64,000 nt of DNA. Source: Azospirillum brasilense (GTDB lineage Bacteria; Pseudomonadota; Alphaproteobacteria; Azospirillales; Azospirillaceae). The notes below the pieces were generated by a model. It worked only from the letters and a program-made list of their open reading frames with translations. It was not told the origin of the DNA and did not search any database. Shown in pieces: positions 52,132-59,717 of this stretch. Location of the stretch: assembly GCF_001315015.1 (NCBI RefSeq), contig NZ_CP012914.1:186001-250000 (forward strand), given 5' to 3'. How positions within the stretch are numbered: position 1 is the first letter of the stretch; each line of letters starts with the position of its first letter. The position numbers and the translations under genes were made by a program.

Positions 52132-52875
52132 ATGATCGTGCTCTTTACGGATTTCGGGCTGTCCGGCCCCTACACCGGGCAGATGAAGGCGGTGCTGGCG
52201 CGAATGGCGCCGGGTCTGCCGGTCATCGACCTGTTCGCCGACGCGCCCGCCTTCGACCCGCAGCTCTCGGCCTATCTGCTGGCCGCCTACGCTCCGGAAT
52301 TCCCGGCGGACAGCGTCTTCCTCTGCGTCGTCGACCCCGGCGTCGGGACCGACCGCCGCCCGCTGGTGGTGGAGGCCGACGGGCGCCGCTTCGTCGGGCC
52401 GGACAACGGCCTGTTCGAGCTGCTGCGGCGGCGGGCCGGGTCGGTGCGCGCCTGGAGCATCGGCTGGCGGCCCGAGCGGCTGTCGGCCAGCTTCCACGGG
52501 CGGGACCTGTTCGCCCCGGTGGCGGCCAGCCTGGCCATGGGGAACCCGGTCGCGCTGGAGCCCGTCGATCCGGCCGGCCTCGCGCGGCCCGACTGGCCGG
52601 ACGATCTGGCGCGGATCGTCTATGTGGACGTTTATGGCAACGCCATGACCGGCCTGCGCGCCGACCGGCTGCCGGAGAACGCGGTGCTGCGGGCCGGCGG
52701 GCGCACGGTGCGCCGGGGCCGGACCTTCGCCGACGTCCCGGTGGGGGAGGCGCTGTGGTACACGAACTCCAGCGGTCTGGCGGAGATCGCCGTCAACCGG
52801 GGCCGCGCCGACCGTGACGTTGGGCGCGGCTTGGGCGGGCTGGCCGTGGGCACGCCGGTGGAGGTCGTCCTATAG
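52132..52875 (+). CDS. SAM hydrolase / SAM-dependent halogenase-like protein (DUF62)
   Basis: A 247-residue protein of the SAM hydroxide adenosyltransferase family, which splits S-adenosylmethionine to adenosine and methionine. It starts MIVLFTDFGLSGPYTGQMKA and has VVDPGVGTDRRPL, PDNGLFE, SFHGRDLFAPVAA and YVDVYGNAMTG, all family landmarks including the Asp-Arg-His-type water-activating residues. ATG 52132 matches family starts; GTG 52114 is possible. Its stop overlaps the convergent receiver gene by 6 bases. Substrate chloride or fluoride use is unlikely without the halogenase insert. Confidence 0.88.
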   Translation: MIVLFTDFGLSGPYTGQMKAVLARMAPGLPVIDLFADAPAFDPQLSAYLLAAYAPEFPADSVFLCVVDPGVGTDRRPLVVEADGRRFVGPDNGLFELLRRRAGSVRAWSIGWRPERLSASFHGRDLFAPVAASLAMGNPVALEPVDPAGLARPDWPDDLARIVYVDVYGNAMTGLRADRLPENAVLRAGGRTVRRGRTFADVPVGEALWYTNSSGLAEIAVNRGRADRDVGRGLGGLAVGTPVEVVL

Positions 52876-53268
52876 CCCGTCCAGGCAGCGGTCGAGCAGC
52901 GCCAGATCCACGGGGCGGGCCAGCACGGTGACCGGGCTGTTGCCCGGCTCAGCGTCCAACTGGGCGTCCGGCGCGCCGGCGGTCAGGATGATCCGGGTGT
53001 GCGGGTAGAGCATGCAGGCCAGCGCCGCGGCCCGGTCCCCCTCGTCCTCCAGCCGGTGGCGGCGGAGCAGGGCGACGGCAGACCCCTCGACCCCGATGAG
53101 GTTCAGCGCCTCGAAGCCGCCGGACACCGTGGACACGATGAAGCCGCGCTCGGCCAGATGGCGGGCCAACTCGTCCCGCTGGCCGGGATCGTCGTCGGCG
53201 ACGACGGCGCTGCGGCCCACCTGGCCGGGCGGGCGGATGTCGGCATCGATGGAAAAGCCGGTCGTCAT
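52870..53268 (-). CDS. Stand-alone degenerate receiver-like protein
   Basis: A 132-residue protein with receiver-fold features: an acidic triplet Asp25-27 (VVADDDPGQRDEL), GGFEALNLIG, and ARPVDLALLDRCL at the end. The expected acceptor Asp at about residue 70 is replaced by Arg (ALLRRHR) and the conserved Lys by Arg118. It is probably not phosphorylated and may act as an adaptor. Convergent with the SAM hydrolase gene. Confidence 0.7.
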   Translation of the reverse strand: MTTGFSIDADIRPPGQVGRSAVVADDDPGQRDELARHLAERGFIVSTVSGGFEALNLIGVEGSAVALLRRHRLEDEGDRAAALACMLYPHTRIILTAGAPDAQLDAEPGNSPVTVLARPVDLALLDRCLDGL

Positions 53269-53378
53269 GGGGGTCTCACCACGGGCTTCCCTGAACTTCA
53301 GGGGCCTTGAACCTCAAGAGTTTTCTACGCCACGCGGATGCCGGTTGCAAATCCCCATGGCCGGCACGCGCCGCCCGA

Positions 53379-53410
53379 TCAGCGGATCTTGACGTCAGCG
53401 GATCTTGACG
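53379..53410. repeat. Exact 16-base tandem duplication at the HAD gene stop
   Basis: TCAGCGGATCTTGACG occurs at 53379-53394 and again at 53395-53410. On the minus strand each unit codes VKIR followed by TGA-type stop sequence; the gene ends in the first unit it meets and the second is left as untranslated sequence. Confidence 0.92.
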
Positions 53411-54093
53411 ACGGTGGGGCGGTCGACGATGGACAGCATGGGCAGGTCGCTGGGCCGGTTGCCGTACGCCCAGGTCTCGCCGAAGGGGCCGTTGGCGGCG
53501 ATCCAGCCGCGCACCCGCTCCAGCTTGTCCAGCCGGACGCAGTTGCCGGTGCACAGCCGCCCGGTCAGGGTGTTGTCCTCCACCTCCATCCCGGTGGCGA
53601 GCAGGTCATCGACGTCCAACCCGCGCAGCAGGGCCGGCATGTAGACGTCGAGCGCCCCGGTGGCAACGACCACCCGGCGCCCCTCGCGCCGGTGCATCTT
53701 CAAAGTCTCGACCAGCGGGGCGTGCCAGCGGATGCGGTGGACCAGCCGTTCCGCGGCGGCCAGCGCGTCGGCCACCGGAACGCCGCGCAGCGTCCGGCGC
53801 AGCAGGATGGTCTTGACCGACCCCGGAAAATCCACCCCCGGCCCGCGCCCGCGCGCGTGGCGGTGCAGGCCGGAGCGCAGGGCGTCCAGGAAGGCCAGCC
53901 GGGCGCGGTTGCGCCCGATGACCTCGCCGATGAACATCAGCAGGCTGTCGCCGTGGATCAGCGTCCCGTCGAAGTCGAAGAAGGCCACCCCCGGCGCGAT
54001 GGAGGCCAGGGGGCCGGCGCCATGCGTGGTGGGGCTTCCGGTGGAGGGACCGGAGGCGATGGCGTCGAAAACGGGAGTGGCGCTGGTCTGCAT
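53395..54093 (-). CDS. HAD-IB family phosphatase
   Basis: A 232-residue haloacid dehalogenase-type hydrolase. The nucleophile motif FFDFDGTLIHGDS gives Asp40 and Asp42; VVVATGALDVYMPAL is motif II and AYGNRPSDLPML is motif IV with the metal-binding Asp. The length and cap type match HAD-IB enzymes such as phosphoserine phosphatase-like and 1-acyl-glycerol phosphate-linked proteins. The first 35 residues are low in complexity and not conserved-looking, so a later start is possible. Substrate unknown. Confidence 0.85.
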   Translation of the reverse strand: MQTSATPVFDAIASGPSTGSPTTHGAGPLASIAPGVAFFDFDGTLIHGDSLLMFIGEVIGRNRARLAFLDALRSGLHRHARGRGPGVDFPGSVKTILLRRTLRGVPVADALAAAERLVHRIRWHAPLVETLKMHRREGRRVVVATGALDVYMPALLRGLDVDDLLATGMEVEDNTLTGRLCTGNCVRLDKLERVRGWIAANGPFGETWAYGNRPSDLPMLSIVDRPTVVKIR

Positions 54094-54161
54094 GCGCCCT
54101 TATCCGGCGGAACGAGCCGCGTCACAAGCCAAATGCGTTGAGCGGAGCCGTCCTGGGCAAC

Positions 54162-54404
54162 TTAGTGCAGCGACGGGCTGGGGCAATCATCCGCGTCCTC
54201 CGCGTCGATGAGCATCTCGCCCACGGCGATTTCTCCGGCGCATTCCTCCAGCCCGGCCTTCACGGCGATCAGGAGGTTGATGATCTCGCCGTTGTCCTGT
54301 TCCAGGATGCGCAGGCGCTCCTCCAGCTTGTCCAGACGGCGGGTGACGCTGTCGGTCAGCCGGTCGAGGCGGGCGAGAACCGGGTCGTTGTTCGTGTCGT
54401 CCAT
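54162..54404 (-). CDS. Small coiled-coil protein of unknown function
   Basis: An 80-residue soluble acidic protein. The heptad pattern in LARLDRLTDSVTRRLDKLEERLRILEQDNGEI predicts a coiled coil through residues 10-45, then a helix and an acidic tail with DAEDADDCPSPSLH. Not recognised. It may oligomerise; a lone Cys sits near the end. No partner is evident next to it. Confidence 0.65.
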   Translation of the reverse strand: MDDTNNDPVLARLDRLTDSVTRRLDKLEERLRILEQDNGEIINLLIAVKAGLEECAGEIAVGEMLIDAEDADDCPSPSLH

Positions 54405-54566
54405 GGCGGCGGTTGATCCGTCGGTGATTCGTGTGCGTTCCTGAAGCTAGGACCACGCACCGCCTCTGGACAGACCCGCGCCCGGCGCAACCCGCAATTG
54501 ATGGGATTATCGTCCGGATGGTGCCCGACGAGTCCCAAAGGACTCAGGAACGGGCACGCCCGGGCG

Positions 54567-55001
54567 TTACTCCCCCTCCGACGTGGTGGTGCGGCGGCGC
54601 AACGGAACACCATACAATTCGAGCCTATGGCCGAGCAGTTCATAGCCCAATTCGCGGGCTATGACTTCCTTCAGCCGTTCGAGATCTTCATTCTGGAACT
54701 CCACCACCTTTCCGGATTCGAGATCGATCAGGTGATGATGGTGCTCCGACCCGGCTTCCTCGTAGCGGGCGCGGCCGTCGCCGAAGTCCAGCCGGTCGAT
54801 GACGTTCGCGTCCTCGAACAGGCGCATCGTGCGGTAGACGGTGGCGATGGAGATGCGCGGGTCGATGGTGGATGCCCGGCGGTGGACCTCCTCCACATCG
54901 GGGTGATCGGCGGCCTCCGACAGCACGCGCGAGATCACGCGGCGCTGGTCGGTCATCTTCAGCCCTTTCTCGATGCAGAGCTGTTCGAGGCGCGAAGGCA
55001 T
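54567..55001 (-). CDS. fur: Fur-family metalloregulator
   Basis: A 144-residue Fur protein: winged helix with MTDQRRVISRVL and SIATVYRTMRLFEDANVI, the hinge metal site FGDGRARYEEAGSEHHHHLID (His87-90) and a C-terminal dimer domain. The CxxC pairs for structural zinc are absent, as in many alphaproteobacterial Fur/Mur proteins that answer to iron or manganese. It could regulate the metal importer at 47924-51969. Symbol is by family; Mur is an alternative. Confidence 0.88.
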   Translation of the reverse strand: MPSRLEQLCIEKGLKMTDQRRVISRVLSEAADHPDVEEVHRRASTIDPRISIATVYRTMRLFEDANVIDRLDFGDGRARYEEAGSEHHHHLIDLESGKVVEFQNEDLERLKEVIARELGYELLGHRLELYGVPLRRRTTTSEGE

Positions 55002-55194
55002 GGAAGTCCCCTTGTTGTCGTCTCATTGGCGCGCGCGGTTCAGCCCGGTCTGGCTTGGCACCTGTGGCTCCGGCCGCGCGTTGGCCGCCGTCCCTCCCCG
55101 GCACGGCCACCCAAAAGCCCGAGCACCATACTGTGATTCGGAACCATTCACAAACGCCGACGTTTGGTGTCGGCTTACGGAAAGGGCGCGCGCC

Positions 55195-56136
55195 ATGATG
55201 ACCCTGGACATCCACCACACCACCACCTACCGCTACGCCAATCCGGTGACCTTCGGCGACCATCGCCTGATGTTCCGGCCCCGCGACAGCCACGATCTGC
55301 GGTTGATCGAGACGGGGCTGGTGATCAGCCCGCCGCCGGCCTCCGTCCGCTGGCTCCACGATGTCTTCGGCAACTCCATCGCGGTGGCGAGCTTCGACCA
55401 GCCGGCGACGGAGCTGCGCTTCGAAAGCCACATCCGGGTCGATCACTACCCGATGGGCGAACTGGAGTTTCCCATCGAGGACTACGCGCGCTCCTATCCC
55501 TTCAGCTATTCCGCGGAGGAGGTGCCGGATCTGGCACTGACCACCCAGCGGCATTATCCGGACCCTGAGCATCTGGTGGACGAATGGGCCCGGCAGTTCG
55601 TGACGCTGGGCGAGGGCGGGCCGCCCGACACGCAGGACATGCTGGTGTCGATGACCCGGGCCATCAAGGAGACCTTCACCTATCAGGCCCGCGACCTGGA
55701 AGGCACCCAGAGCCCGGTGGACACCCTGACGTGGAAGAGCGGCTCCTGCCGCGATTTCGCGCTTCTGATGATGGAGGCCGTGCGCTCGCTGGGCTTCGCG
55801 GCGCGCTTCGTGTCCGGTTACCTCTACGATCCCGCGCGGGACGGGCAGGAGGGGGCGATGACCGGCGGCGGGGCGACCCATGCCTGGGTGGAGATCTACC
55901 TGCCCGGCTGCGGCTGGGTGGAGTTCGACCCGACCAACGGCATCATCGGCGGCAAGAACCTGATCCGCGTCGCCGTCGCCCGCGACCCCTCGCAGGCAGT
56001 GCCGCTCGGCGGTTCCTGGACCGGCGCGCCAGCGGATTTCCTTGGCATGACGGTGGACGTGCAGGTCACCGCGACCGGTGGGGCGGGTGCCGGCGGCGCT
56101 CCGCAAAACCCGATGCCGGCGGCTGGCGCGGCCTGA
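55195..56136 (+). CDS. Transglutaminase-like cysteine peptidase-fold protein
   Basis: A 313-residue protein with an N-terminal beta domain (DIHHTTTYRYANPVTFGDHRLMFRPRD) and a transglutaminase-like core with the catalytic triad Cys185 (SGSCRDFALL), His229 (THAWVEIYLPG) and Asp245 (EFDPTNG). No signal peptide is seen. Members of this group are often linked to peptide or polymer modification of unknown substrate. Start ATG 55195 follows GGAAAGGG. It is divergent from the Fur-family gene. Confidence 0.88.
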   Translation: MMTLDIHHTTTYRYANPVTFGDHRLMFRPRDSHDLRLIETGLVISPPPASVRWLHDVFGNSIAVASFDQPATELRFESHIRVDHYPMGELEFPIEDYARSYPFSYSAEEVPDLALTTQRHYPDPEHLVDEWARQFVTLGEGGPPDTQDMLVSMTRAIKETFTYQARDLEGTQSPVDTLTWKSGSCRDFALLMMEAVRSLGFAARFVSGYLYDPARDGQEGAMTGGGATHAWVEIYLPGCGWVEFDPTNGIIGGKNLIRVAVARDPSQAVPLGGSWTGAPADFLGMTVDVQVTATGGAGAGGAPQNPMPAAGAA

Positions 56137-56170
56137 TACGGCAACCAATTGCAAACGAACGTCTGGCAGA

Positions 56171-57433
56171 ATGGAGGGTCCGGGGCTGTTTCGGTTCCGG
56201 CCTGACCGTCCCATCCGACAGACGAGGCTGCGTCACCCCGTGCTCGATCCCGATCCGACCAGTCCCGCCCCCAGCGGCACACCGGAAACGGAGGCTGCCC
56301 CCGTCCTGGTCGCGGCCCTGCTGGCCGTCCGTGAGCCGCCCGTCGGGCCGGACGCGCCCTGCCGCGCCCTGCGCGATCGGCTGGCCGCCCAGCCCGACCT
56401 GCCGGCGCTCGCCGTGACGGCGGAGGACGGGCGCATTCTGGGGCTGGTGGACCGTCTGGCGCTGGCGGGGGTTGCCGATCCGGAGGCGCCCGCGGGGACG
56501 GCAATGGACCCGGCGCCGCTGCTGGTCGAGGCCGACCTGCCGCTCTGCGAGGTCGCGCGGCGGATCATGCAGGACAATCCCGGCGCGCTGGCTTCCGGCT
56601 TCGCCGTTCTGGAGGACGGGCGGTATTTCGGCATCGGGTCGGGGGTGGCCCTGCTGGCGCGGACGGACGAGCAGATCATCCAGCGGACCCGCCAGCTCGA
56701 CGAGGCCCGCCGCGCCGCCGAGCGCGCCAACCGCGCCAAGACCGCCTTCTTCGCCTGCATGAGCCACGAGATCCGCACCCCGCTGAACGCCATGATGGGC
56801 TTTGCGGAACTGCTGGAGAAGGAGGTACTGGGGCCGATTTCCAACCCGCTCTACCGCGACTACGCCCGCGACATCGCGGAAAGCGGTCGTCATCTGATGG
56901 ACCTCATCAACGACCTGCTCGACCTGTCGAAGGCCGAGGCCGGGCGGCTGGAACTGGCCGAATCCCTGGTGGACGTGCCGCGCGTCGCCGTGGGCAGCGC
57001 CCGGCTGCTGTCCGACCGCGCCGGGCGGGCCGGGGTCGGCATCGAGACGGACCTGCCGCCCGATCTGCCGCCGCTGCGCGCCGACGAGCGCAAGCTGCGG
57101 CAGATGCTGCTGAACCTGCTGTCCAACGCGGTAAAATTCACGCCGCCCCACGGGGTGGTCACCCTGAACGGCCGCGTGGCGGCGGACGGGACGCTGTGCC
57201 TGTCGGTGCACGACACCGGCATCGGCATGACCGCCGACGAGCTGGAAAAGGCGCTGGAACCCTGGGGCCAGATCGACAGCGCGCTGGGCCGCAACCACAT
57301 CGGCACCGGTCTGGGCCTGCCCCTGACCAAGCGGCTGGTGGAGCTTCATGGCGGGAGGCTGGACATCGACACCGCCCCTGACCGCGGCACCACCATGACG
57401 CTGGTCTTCCCGGCGGAGCGGGTGGGGGGATAA
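56171..57433 (+). CDS. Soluble sensor histidine kinase with CBS-like N-terminal domain
   Basis: A 420-residue kinase without membrane helices. Residues about 60-165 (LAVTAEDGRILGLVDRLAL ... GFAVLEDGRYFGIGSGVALL) look like a pair of CBS-like units. Then a short coiled coil, the kinase box MSHEIRTPLNAMMGFAELL with His199 and an ATPase domain with NLLSNAVKFT, VHDTGIGM and GTGLGLPLTKRLVELHGG. The start is uncertain: ATG 56171 or GTG 56240, which has GAGG upstream. No response regulator is adjacent, so the partner is unknown. Confidence 0.83.
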   Translation: MEGPGLFRFRPDRPIRQTRLRHPVLDPDPTSPAPSGTPETEAAPVLVAALLAVREPPVGPDAPCRALRDRLAAQPDLPALAVTAEDGRILGLVDRLALAGVADPEAPAGTAMDPAPLLVEADLPLCEVARRIMQDNPGALASGFAVLEDGRYFGIGSGVALLARTDEQIIQRTRQLDEARRAAERANRAKTAFFACMSHEIRTPLNAMMGFAELLEKEVLGPISNPLYRDYARDIAESGRHLMDLINDLLDLSKAEAGRLELAESLVDVPRVAVGSARLLSDRAGRAGVGIETDLPPDLPPLRADERKLRQMLLNLLSNAVKFTPPHGVVTLNGRVAADGTLCLSVHDTGIGMTADELEKALEPWGQIDSALGRNHIGTGLGLPLTKRLVELHGGRLDIDTAPDRGTTMTLVFPAERVGG

Positions 57434-57438
57434 GCGTC

Positions 57439-57524
57439 GCCCCCACCCCGGCCCTCCCCCGCTGCGCGGGAGAGGGAGAAAAGTTCCCTCCCCTGCGAGA
57501 GCGGGGGAGGGTTAGGGAGGGGGC
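57439..57524 (-). repeat. GC-rich palindromic element, family 2, copy B (inverted, short)
   Basis: The reverse complement matches the elements at 36121-36228 and 59593-59699 in its outer GCCCCCTCCCTAACCCTCCCCCGCT arm and central region. It is 86 bases because it lacks the extra CCCAxGC..GCxTGGG hairpin of the other two. It lies between convergent stop codons of the kinase gene and htpG. Confidence 0.85.
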
Positions 57525-57537
57525 AACGGGGGGCGGG

Positions 57538-59427
57538 TTACGCCAGCCCCTTCTCCATCGCGCTCGCCAGACGGCGGGCGAAGGCGGCGGGGTCGGGCAG
57601 GGCCTCGCCCTCCACGATGCGCGCCTGGTCGAGCAGCAGCCACGCCGCGTCGTCCAGCGAGGTCGCCGCGCCGCTCGCCTTGGCGCGCTCGGCGAGGCGC
57701 TTGATCAGCGGGTGGGCGGGGTTGACCTCCAGGATGCGCTTGGCCGCCGGGGCGTCCATGCCGAGCTGCTTGTGCTGCTTCAGCAGGCGCTCCAGATGCA
57801 TGTCCATGTCGTTCTCGTCGGCGACGAGGCAGACGGCGCTGTCGGTCAGGCGCTCCGACGGCCGGACGTCCTTCACCACGTCCTGGAGCGTCAGCTTCAG
57901 CAGGACCAGCAGGTCGGTCAGCTCGCCTTCGGAGGCCTTCTCCTCGGCCGGCTTCTCCTCGCCGCCCTGGATCTTGCCGAGATCGGCGCCGCCGCGGGTC
58001 ACCGACTTGAAGGGCTTGTCCTGGAAGCTGCCGACCGACGGCACCCAGAACTCGTCCACCGGGTCGGTCAGCAACAGCACCTCGACGCCCTTGGCCTTGA
58101 AGCCTTCGAGCTGCGGGCTGCGCTTCAGCGTCTCGATGTCGTCGCCGCTGATCGTGAAGATGGCCTCCTGGCCCTCCTTCATGCGGCCCAGATACTCCTC
58201 CAGCGAGACCAGACCGTCACCGGCGGTGCTGCGGAAGCGCATCAGCTTCAGCAGATCGTCCCGGTGCTCGTAGTCGTCGTAGAGGCCTTCCTTGAGGACG
58301 GCGCCGAAATTTTCCCAGAAGGCCGCGTATTCCTCCGCCTTCTCGGTGTCGCGGGCCTTCTTGCCCAGCTCCGACAGGACGCGGCGGGTGATGCCGGCGC
58401 GGATCTTGGCCAGCATCGGGTTGTGCTGGAGCATCTCGCGGCTGATGTTCAGCGGCAGATCCTCGCTGTCCACCACGCCGCGCAGGAAGCGCAGGTAGGG
58501 CGGCAGCAGACCTTCCGCCGAATCGGTGATGAAGACGCGCTTGACGTACAGCTTCACCCGGTGGGCGCGCTTGGGGTCGAACAGGTCGAACGGCTTGGAG
58601 GACGGCACGAACAGCAGGTTCGTGTATTCGATGGCGCCTTCGGCCCGCCAGTGCAGGGTCAGCCACGGATCGTCGAAGGCGTGCCCGACATGGTGGTAGA
58701 ATTCCTTGTACTGCTCCGCCGTGATCTCGTTCTTGGAGCGCATCCACAGGGCCGACGCGCTGTTCAGCGGCTTGGCCTCCTCGCCGTCGCCGAACAGGAT
58801 CGGGATGGCGATGTGGTCGGAGTATTTGCGGACGATGGCGGAGAGGCGGTGCTCCTCCAGATACTCGTCGTCGCCCTCGCGCAGGTGCAGCGTGATTTGC
58901 GTGCCGCGCGGCAGGTCGGCCACGTCGGAGATGGTGAACTCGCCCTTGCCGTCCGACAGCCAGCGCCAGCCCTGCGTCTCCCCGGCCTTGCGGGTCAGCA
59001 CCTCCACCCGGTCGGCGACCATGAAGGCGGAGTAGAAGCCGACGCCGAACTGGCCGATCAGATTGACGTCCTTCTTGGCGTCGCCCTCCTTCGCGCTGTC
59101 CTTCAGGTTGCGCATGAAGGCGGCGGTGCCGGAGCGCGCGATGGTGCCGAGGTTCTCGACCAGATCCTCGCGGTTCATGCCGATGCCGTTGTCGGCCACG
59201 GTGAGGGTCCGCGCCTCCTTGTCCACGATCAGCCGGACCTTCAGGTTCGGGTCGTCGGCGGACAGTTCGGGCTGCGTCAGCGCGGCGTAGCGCAGCCGGT
59301 CGCAGGCGTCGGAGGCGTTGGAGACCAGCTCGCGCAGGAAGACTTCCTTCTCGCTGTAGAGCGAGTGCGCGACGATGTCGAGCAGGCGGCTGACCTCGGC
59401 CTGGAAGCTGAGCCGTTCCTCGGTCAT
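57538..59427 (-). CDS. htpG: Molecular chaperone HtpG (Hsp90)
   Basis: A 629-residue bacterial Hsp90. The N-terminal ATPase domain has ELVSNASDACDRLRY, VADNGIGMNREDLVENLGTIA and IGQFGVGFYSAFMVAD; the middle domain has LPLNISREMLQHNP; the C-terminal dimer domain ends near the stop. It is a cytosolic ATP-driven folding chaperone. Start ATG 59427 with AAGGATG upstream. A likely heat-shock promoter lies at 59503-59534, and the 5' leader has a 15-base tandem repeat. Confidence 0.97.
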   Translation of the reverse strand: MTEERLSFQAEVSRLLDIVAHSLYSEKEVFLRELVSNASDACDRLRYAALTQPELSADDPNLKVRLIVDKEARTLTVADNGIGMNREDLVENLGTIARSGTAAFMRNLKDSAKEGDAKKDVNLIGQFGVGFYSAFMVADRVEVLTRKAGETQGWRWLSDGKGEFTISDVADLPRGTQITLHLREGDDEYLEEHRLSAIVRKYSDHIAIPILFGDGEEAKPLNSASALWMRSKNEITAEQYKEFYHHVGHAFDDPWLTLHWRAEGAIEYTNLLFVPSSKPFDLFDPKRAHRVKLYVKRVFITDSAEGLLPPYLRFLRGVVDSEDLPLNISREMLQHNPMLAKIRAGITRRVLSELGKKARDTEKAEEYAAFWENFGAVLKEGLYDDYEHRDDLLKLMRFRSTAGDGLVSLEEYLGRMKEGQEAIFTISGDDIETLKRSPQLEGFKAKGVEVLLLTDPVDEFWVPSVGSFQDKPFKSVTRGGADLGKIQGGEEKPAEEKASEGELTDLLVLLKLTLQDVVKDVRPSERLTDSAVCLVADENDMDMHLERLLKQHKQLGMDAPAAKRILEVNPAHPLIKRLAERAKASGAATSLDDAAWLLLDQARIVEGEALPDPAAFARRLASAMEKGLA

Positions 59428-59449
59428 GGTGTCATCCTTGATCGTTCTT

Positions 59450-59479
59450 GTTGGTGGTGGGCTTGTTAGTGGTGGGCTT
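59450..59479 (+). repeat. 15-base tandem repeat in htpG leader
   Basis: GTTGGTGGTGGGCTT (59450-59464) and GTTAGTGGTGGGCTT (59465-59479) differ at one base; a third, decayed unit follows. It lies within the untranslated leader between the candidate promoter and htpG, and the htpG ribosome site is about ten bases away. Confidence 0.8.
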
Positions 59480-59502
59480 GCCGGTGGGTCCGGAGGACGG
59501 CG

Positions 59503-59534
59503 CAGATATGTGCGAGCGCGCCGCCCCATGCAAG
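59503..59534 (-). promoter_or_regulatory. Candidate sigma-32 promoter of htpG
   Basis: On the minus strand CTTG (59531-59534), an 18-base spacer and CACATATCTG (59503-59512) resemble the alphaproteobacterial heat-shock promoter CTTG-N17/18-CYTATNTNNG, with two mismatches in the -10 region. Confidence 0.5.
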
Positions 59535-59592
59535 AGCGATCGGCTGGCGTTGCACTGGAGTTTCGCAACCGGAGTGGGTGGGGGAAAGTATT

Positions 59593-59699
59593 GCCCCCAC
59601 CCTGACCCTCCCCCGCTATCGCAGGGGAGGGGATCAACTCCCTCTCCTGCGCAGCGGGGGAGAGAAGGGGCCCATGCGCAGCATGGGAAGGGTGGGGGC
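59593..59699 (+). repeat. GC-rich palindromic element, family 2, copy C
   Basis: A 107-base element in the same direction as 36121-36228, beginning GCCCCCACCC and ending GGGTGGGGGC. Its extra hairpin reads CCCATGC-GCA-GCATGGG, a compensatory C-G to T-A pair change relative to CCCACGC-GCAA-GCGTGGG in copy A. It lies upstream of htpG and downstream of the 541-residue gene. Confidence 0.85.
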
Positions 59700-59717
59700 A
59701 AAAGCCGCCCCCAAGCC

